Part shown: positions 60,443 through 64,000 of the stretch, one piece after another
Position numbering within the stretch: the first letter of the stretch is position 1
Layout: the number at the start of each line of letters is the position of its first letter
NCBI RefSeq assembly: GCF_005144745.1
Contig: NZ_SWKK01000003.1
Span: 248,001 to 312,000, forward strand
Length of the DNA: 64,000 nucleotides
From: Flavobacterium sp. ASW18X
GTDB taxonomy: Bacteria; Bacteroidota; Bacteroidia; Flavobacteriales; Flavobacteriaceae
Direction: 5' to 3'
Notes under the pieces: model-generated
Databases searched by the model: none
What the model was told of the DNA's origin: nothing
What the model saw: only the letters and a program-made list of their open reading frames with translations
Program-made: the position numbers and the translations under genes

Positions 60443-60633
60443 TTACGTCCTTCACATTTATTTCTCTAACAAAATTACGTTCAAGAGTTATTTTTATTTT
60501 AACCCATCGATAAAGTGCACGTAAAATAGGTGTAGTATGTAAGAAATGGACTATATCGAAGAAAATAGTCTGTAAAACGACTAAGTGTAAGTGAATTAAG
60601 GCGTTGTTTTATCTCGGTGAAATGCTACGGTGA

Positions 60634-61248
60634 TTAAAAAAGGCCATGTATTTCAGCATCAATTCTGTTAATAATGTTGCCCAAATCTTCTGGGTTAGAT
60701 ACAAAATCAATATCGTCTACATCAATTATCAATAACTTTCCCTTTTCATAAGTATTAGCCCAAGCCTCATAACGTTCATTCAATCGGCTTAGGTAATCTA
60801 TACTGATACTGCTTTCGTAATCTCTACCTCTTTTGTGTATTTGTTTTACTAAATTAGGAATGGTACTACGTAAGTAAATAAGCAGGTCTGGTGGCTGTAC
60901 CAAACTTTCCATTAGCTCAAACAACCCTTTGTAATTGTCAAAATCTCTATTGGTCATTAGGCCCATGGCATGTAGGTTGGGTGCAAAAATATGAGCATCC
61001 TCATAAATAGTACGGTCTTGAATTACCTTTTTACCGTGTTCTCTAATTTTTAGAATCTGTCGGTACCTGCTGTTTAAAAAATAGATTTGTAGGTTAAAAC
61101 TCCAACGCTCCATTTGGGTGTAAAAATCATCTAAATAAGGATTGTCTACAACATCTTCAAAATGGGCCTCCCAATGGTAATGTTTAGCCAATAAAGTAGT
61201 TAGGGTAGTTTTTCCTGCTCCAATATTTCCTGCGATGGCAACGTGCAT
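60634..61248 (-). CDS. Deoxynucleoside kinase, stand-alone
   Basis: A 204-residue deoxynucleoside kinase of the deoxyadenosine/deoxyguanosine kinase group. The P-loop GNIGAGKTTL is at residues 7-16, the acid base region FEDVVDNPYLDDFY follows, then QDRTIYEDAHIFA (the DRS-type motif, intact here), and lid HKRGRDYESS. It phosphorylates salvaged deoxynucleosides. A second, fused copy lies at 12849-14003. A divergent promoter region of 184 bases separates it from the GLPGLI gene. Confidence 0.92.
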   Translation of the reverse strand: MHVAIAGNIGAGKTTLTTLLAKHYHWEAHFEDVVDNPYLDDFYTQMERWSFNLQIYFLNSRYRQILKIREHGKKVIQDRTIYEDAHIFAPNLHAMGLMTNRDFDNYKGLFELMESLVQPPDLLIYLRSTIPNLVKQIHKRGRDYESSISIDYLSRLNERYEAWANTYEKGKLLIIDVDDIDFVSNPEDLGNIINRIDAEIHGLF

Positions 61249-61432
61249 GTTTCTTGGTTTTAACGGGTGTTGTACAAATTAATCGGGAGGTGCAATATAC
61301 AAGTATTCCACAGTCCTAAAAAATCTTTTTGCTCGCTAATTAGGCATATTTTTTGGATTTAATTTTTTTAAAATAAAGATTAAACCTTTTTCAATTTTAG
61401 GGGTCTTACCTCTAATCAAAAACAGACCAAAA

Positions 61433-62338
61433 ATGAGATTGAACCACATTTTAATTGTTTGCGCCTTACTATGTTTAAGGTTTGCTTGCGCTCAAGAATT
61501 TCAAGGCATAGCAACGTATCAAAGCAAGACTACTTTGGATATTAATTTAGAAGGTAGGCGCATACCGGAAGATAGAAAGGCCCAGATAATGGAGCGTATG
61601 AAAAAGGGCATGGAGCGTACGTACGACTTAAATTTTGATAAAACTGCAAGTTTATACACAGAACAGCAAGCTTTGGAAACACCCAATACGGATAGTAGGG
61701 GTGGCCGTTTTAGAATAATGATGGGCGGCTCTACAGGTATTTATTACAAAGACATACAAGCCAAAACATTTAAAAATCAACAAGAGCTTTTTGGAAAGGT
61801 TTTCTTAGTAGTAGATAGTTTGGAGCCATGGCAATGGAAATTGGGTTCTGAAACCAAAAAAATCGGAAACTACACGGCCTACAAGGCAACAGCCATTAAA
61901 AAAATAGATACGAGCAAAACAAATCAGTTTAGACGATTTGGACCGCCACCTCCACCGGGAGATGAGGAGAAAAAGGCGCAAGAAAAGGATAGTACTGGTA
62001 CAAAAACGGAAAACACTCTTTTTAACCGAATGGAACAACCTACGGAAAAAGAAATTGTAGCGTGGTATACTCCAGAAATTCCTGTAAGTACAGGACCAGG
62101 GAACTATTGGGGTTTACCAGGACTAATCCTAGAGGTACATGACGATAAAACCGTAATCCTTTGTTCTAAATTAGTGCTAAACCCAACGGAGAAATCTAAA
62201 ATTGAGGCACCTAAAAAAGGCAAAGAAGTTACCCAGGCTGAGTATGATGAAATTGTTGTAGATAAGATGAAGGAAATGTCTGAACGATTTAGAGGGGGTA
62301 ACAGAGGTAGACAAGGCGGATTTAGACCAAGAGGGTAA
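61433..62338 (+). CDS. GLPGLI family protein
   Basis: A 301-residue exported protein (signal peptide ending near ACA-QE, residue 21) containing the family's motif WGLPGLILEV at about residues 221-230. The family is Bacteroidota-specific and its role is unknown. A proline-rich PPPPPGDEEKK segment (about 170-182) and a glycine/arginine-rich tail (GGNRGRQGG) are present. The stop overlaps the ATG of the next gene by one base, so it is translated together with the barrel protein. Confidence 0.88.
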   Translation: MRLNHILIVCALLCLRFACAQEFQGIATYQSKTTLDINLEGRRIPEDRKAQIMERMKKGMERTYDLNFDKTASLYTEQQALETPNTDSRGGRFRIMMGGSTGIYYKDIQAKTFKNQQELFGKVFLVVDSLEPWQWKLGSETKKIGNYTAYKATAIKKIDTSKTNQFRRFGPPPPPGDEEKKAQEKDSTGTKTENTLFNRMEQPTEKEIVAWYTPEIPVSTGPGNYWGLPGLILEVHDDKTVILCSKLVLNPTEKSKIEAPKKGKEVTQAEYDEIVVDKMKEMSERFRGGNRGRQGGFRPRG

Positions 62339-64000
62339 TGATGGGTACATATAAAATTGCGGTATGGGTAGGGAGTTTACTTTTTACCGTAGGAGCGTTA
62401 GCACAAAACATTACGCTAAAAGGTATGGTCAAAGATAGTCTGCAAAACCCTTTAGATATGGCTAATGTTATGGCTGTAAACCAAGATGGGCAGGCGTTAG
62501 ATGGTTTTGGAATCACCAGCCCTGAAGGTAAATTTCAATTTAATGTAAAGGCAAACGCTACATACATGATAAGGGTTAGTTTTTTAGGATTTACCACCAA
62601 AGAAATTCCCTTGACCACAACAACACAAGATGTTAATTTAGATGTCGTTCTATACGAATCGGCAGAAAGTTTAGATGAGGTAGAGGTAGTCTATGAGATT
62701 CCAGTTTCTATAAAAGGTGACACCATTATTTACAATACGGATTCTTTTGTAACGGGTACAGAAAAAAAATTAGAAGATGTTTTAAGCCGTTTACCTGGGG
62801 TAGAAGTCAATGATGACGGCGAAATAGAGGTAGAAGGTAAAACAGTAACTAAGGTAATGGTAGAAGGCGAAGATTTTTTTGATGGTGATTCTAAATTGGC
62901 GACGAAAAATATTCCTGCAAATGCTTTGGATAAGATAGAAGTGCTACGTAATTATAGTGAAGTTTCACAATTAAAAGGGGTTACCAATAACCAAGATAAT
63001 ATAGCCATTAATTTAAGATTAAAAGAAGGGAAAAAGAAATTTTGGTTTGGAGAGATTACCGGTGGTGCAGGTCCAGATGGCAGGTATACTGCCAACCCCA
63101 AGTTGTTTTACTATAGCCCGGATTTTAGCTTAAACCTGCTAACGAACCTTAACAATGTGGGCGAAGTAGCTTTTTCTAGAAGAGATTATTGGAATTTTAC
63201 GGGAGGTTTTAGAGGGGCTACTCGTAGCAATACAGGAACTAGTTTTAATACGGGTTCTAGTGGCTTAGGGATTAGTACGGCACAAAACGATAGAGCAAAA
63301 GAAATAGATACCAAATTTGGTGCTTTAAACTTTACCTTAAAACCAACGGATGTTTGGACATTAAATGGTTTTGGAATATACTCCTATACTAATACGCTTA
63401 TGGAAACAGAAGCAAGCAGGATTTTTATTGCAAGTAACCAAACGGAACAAACCACGGCTAGTACAGACCAAGTTTCTAAACTGGGGCTTATAAAGTTGGG
63501 GTCTAACTACAAGCCTAACGATACTTTTCAATGGAATTATGATGTTTTGGTAAGGCTATCAGACGAGGAAGAAGTTACAAACACCTTGTCTTTGACAACA
63601 ACCGCAGATACTATTAACGAGCAAAATAGCCAACGACCAACAACCATTACACAAAATAGCAATATATATTACACGGCTAATGAAAGCAATATTTTTGCTT
63701 TAGAAGCAAGTTATGAGTATGCAGATGAAAATCCGTTTTATAATGCTATTAGGGAGCAGCAACCGTTTTTAGGCACCATTCCTTTTAACGAAGAGCAATC
63801 TGTATATAATGTAAATCAGGACCAATACACCCAAACGCATCGATTAGATGCTAAACTGGACTATTTTTGGGTAACCTCTCCTAAAAGTCATGTAAACTTT
63901 ACCCTGGGCACTACGGTAAGTGAGCAACGTTTTAATTCTAAAATATTTCAAATTTTAGATAACGGCACATCGGAAGATTTTAATGAGAGTGCGTTAAACA
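62338..64000 (+). CDS. TonB-dependent-receptor-like outer-membrane protein with carboxypeptidase-like domain, 3' end missing
   Basis: At least 554 residues, open to the window end. Residues 1-23 are a signal peptide, 24-110 a carboxypeptidase-regulatory-like domain (GMVKDSLQNPLDMANVMAV), and 115-210 a plug-like region (EKKLEDVLSRLPGVEVNDDGEI). The rest is beta-strand-rich barrel. It starts with ATGATG, the first ATG overlapping the GLPGLI stop (TAATG), and the alternative start is 62341. GLPGLI genes commonly sit beside such barrels in this phylum; substrate and role are unknown. Confidence 0.8.
   Translation, partial: MMGTYKIAVWVGSLLFTVGALAQNITLKGMVKDSLQNPLDMANVMAVNQDGQALDGFGITSPEGKFQFNVKANATYMIRVSFLGFTTKEIPLTTTTQDVNLDVVLYESAESLDEVEVVYEIPVSIKGDTIIYNTDSFVTGTEKKLEDVLSRLPGVEVNDDGEIEVEGKTVTKVMVEGEDFFDGDSKLATKNIPANALDKIEVLRNYSEVSQLKGVTNNQDNIAINLRLKEGKKKFWFGEITGGAGPDGRYTANPKLFYYSPDFSLNLLTNLNNVGEVAFSRRDYWNFTGGFRGATRSNTGTSFNTGSSGLGISTAQNDRAKEIDTKFGALNFTLKPTDVWTLNGFGIYSYTNTLMETEASRIFIASNQTEQTTASTDQVSKLGLIKLGSNYKPNDTFQWNYDVLVRLSDEEEVTNTLSLTTTADTINEQNSQRPTTITQNSNIYYTANESNIFALEASYEYADENPFYNAIREQQPFLGTIPFNEEQSVYNVNQDQYTQTHRLDAKLDYFWVTSPKSHVNFTLGTTVSEQRFNSKIFQILDNGTSEDFNESALN

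Noticed and set aside
60443-60633. Small gene or RNA between the 147-residue protein and the deoxynucleoside kinase
   Set aside because: No open frame with a credible start and no clear hairpin with T-run was seen.

Overview
The window looks like an ordinary chromosomal segment of a marine member of the Flavobacteriaceae (phylum Bacteroidota). The evidence is an AT-rich sequence, dense gene packing, many promoters with the Bacteroidota -7 box TAnnTTTG, and lineage-typical families: PorP/SprF, DUF6089, DUF5686, GLPGLI, a FolK-deoxynucleoside kinase fusion, and paired BamA/Skp-like genes. A sodium-type membrane pyrophosphatase fits a marine habit. The genus cannot be fixed from sequence reading alone. 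I see no insertion sequence, prophage, CRISPR array, integrase or rRNA. Two tRNA genes, Leu(TAA) and Gly(GCC), lie between grpB-like and mutS.

Layout. 1-2.9 kb: the end of a PorP/SprF gene and an OmpA/TPR/PD40 protein, probably the tail of a gliding or type IX secretion-linked surface locus. 3-9 kb: an unusual Nramp-like transporter, an alpha/beta hydrolase, guanine deaminase, then a LysR regulator divergent from two small genes and an SbtA-type bicarbonate permease. 9.2-12.7 kb: tRNAs, mutS and an RNA methyltransferase. 12.8-19.7 kb: folK-dNK fusion, sppA, queuosine precursor transporter, AsmA-like protein, csaA. 19.7-28.3 kb: DUF2797, GH3 ligase, clpX-clpP-tig, an SGNH lipoprotein. 28.4-38 kb: hydrolase-pdxJ, then a conserved envelope cluster (CBS protein, nadK, DUF6089, uppS, bamA, two Skp-like genes, murI). 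38-47 kb: folA, a class V PLP enzyme, a lone CBM48 protein, egtB-egtD for ergothioneine, a two-component system and a divergent lipoprotein made of five tandem repeats. 47-53 kb: thyA, nupC, a bifunctional nuclease, etfB-etfA, pdhB. 53.4-64 kb: DUF5686 protein, soluble and membrane pyrophosphatases, TonB, a second deoxynucleoside kinase, and a GLPGLI/outer-membrane barrel pair cut by the window end.

How parts fit. uppS, bamA, the Skp-like chaperones, murI, DUF5686 and AsmA serve envelope assembly. tig, clpP and clpX form a protein-quality set. folA, folK, thyA, the two deoxynucleoside kinases, nupC and guaD form a scattered folate and nucleotide theme.

Most interesting signals. The same palindromic core (ATTATGCATGCATAAT) lies upstream of both the SGNH esterase lipoprotein and the etfBA/pdhB divergent region, suggesting one regulator for lipid or acyl-CoA metabolism. 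The Nramp-like transporter has lost the DPGN metal-binding motif and its start appears frameshifted. The five-repeat lipoprotein sits opposite a two-component system. A perfect 26-bp palindrome carries both stop codons of a convergent gene pair. I did not find a clearly new multi-gene defence or mobile system.
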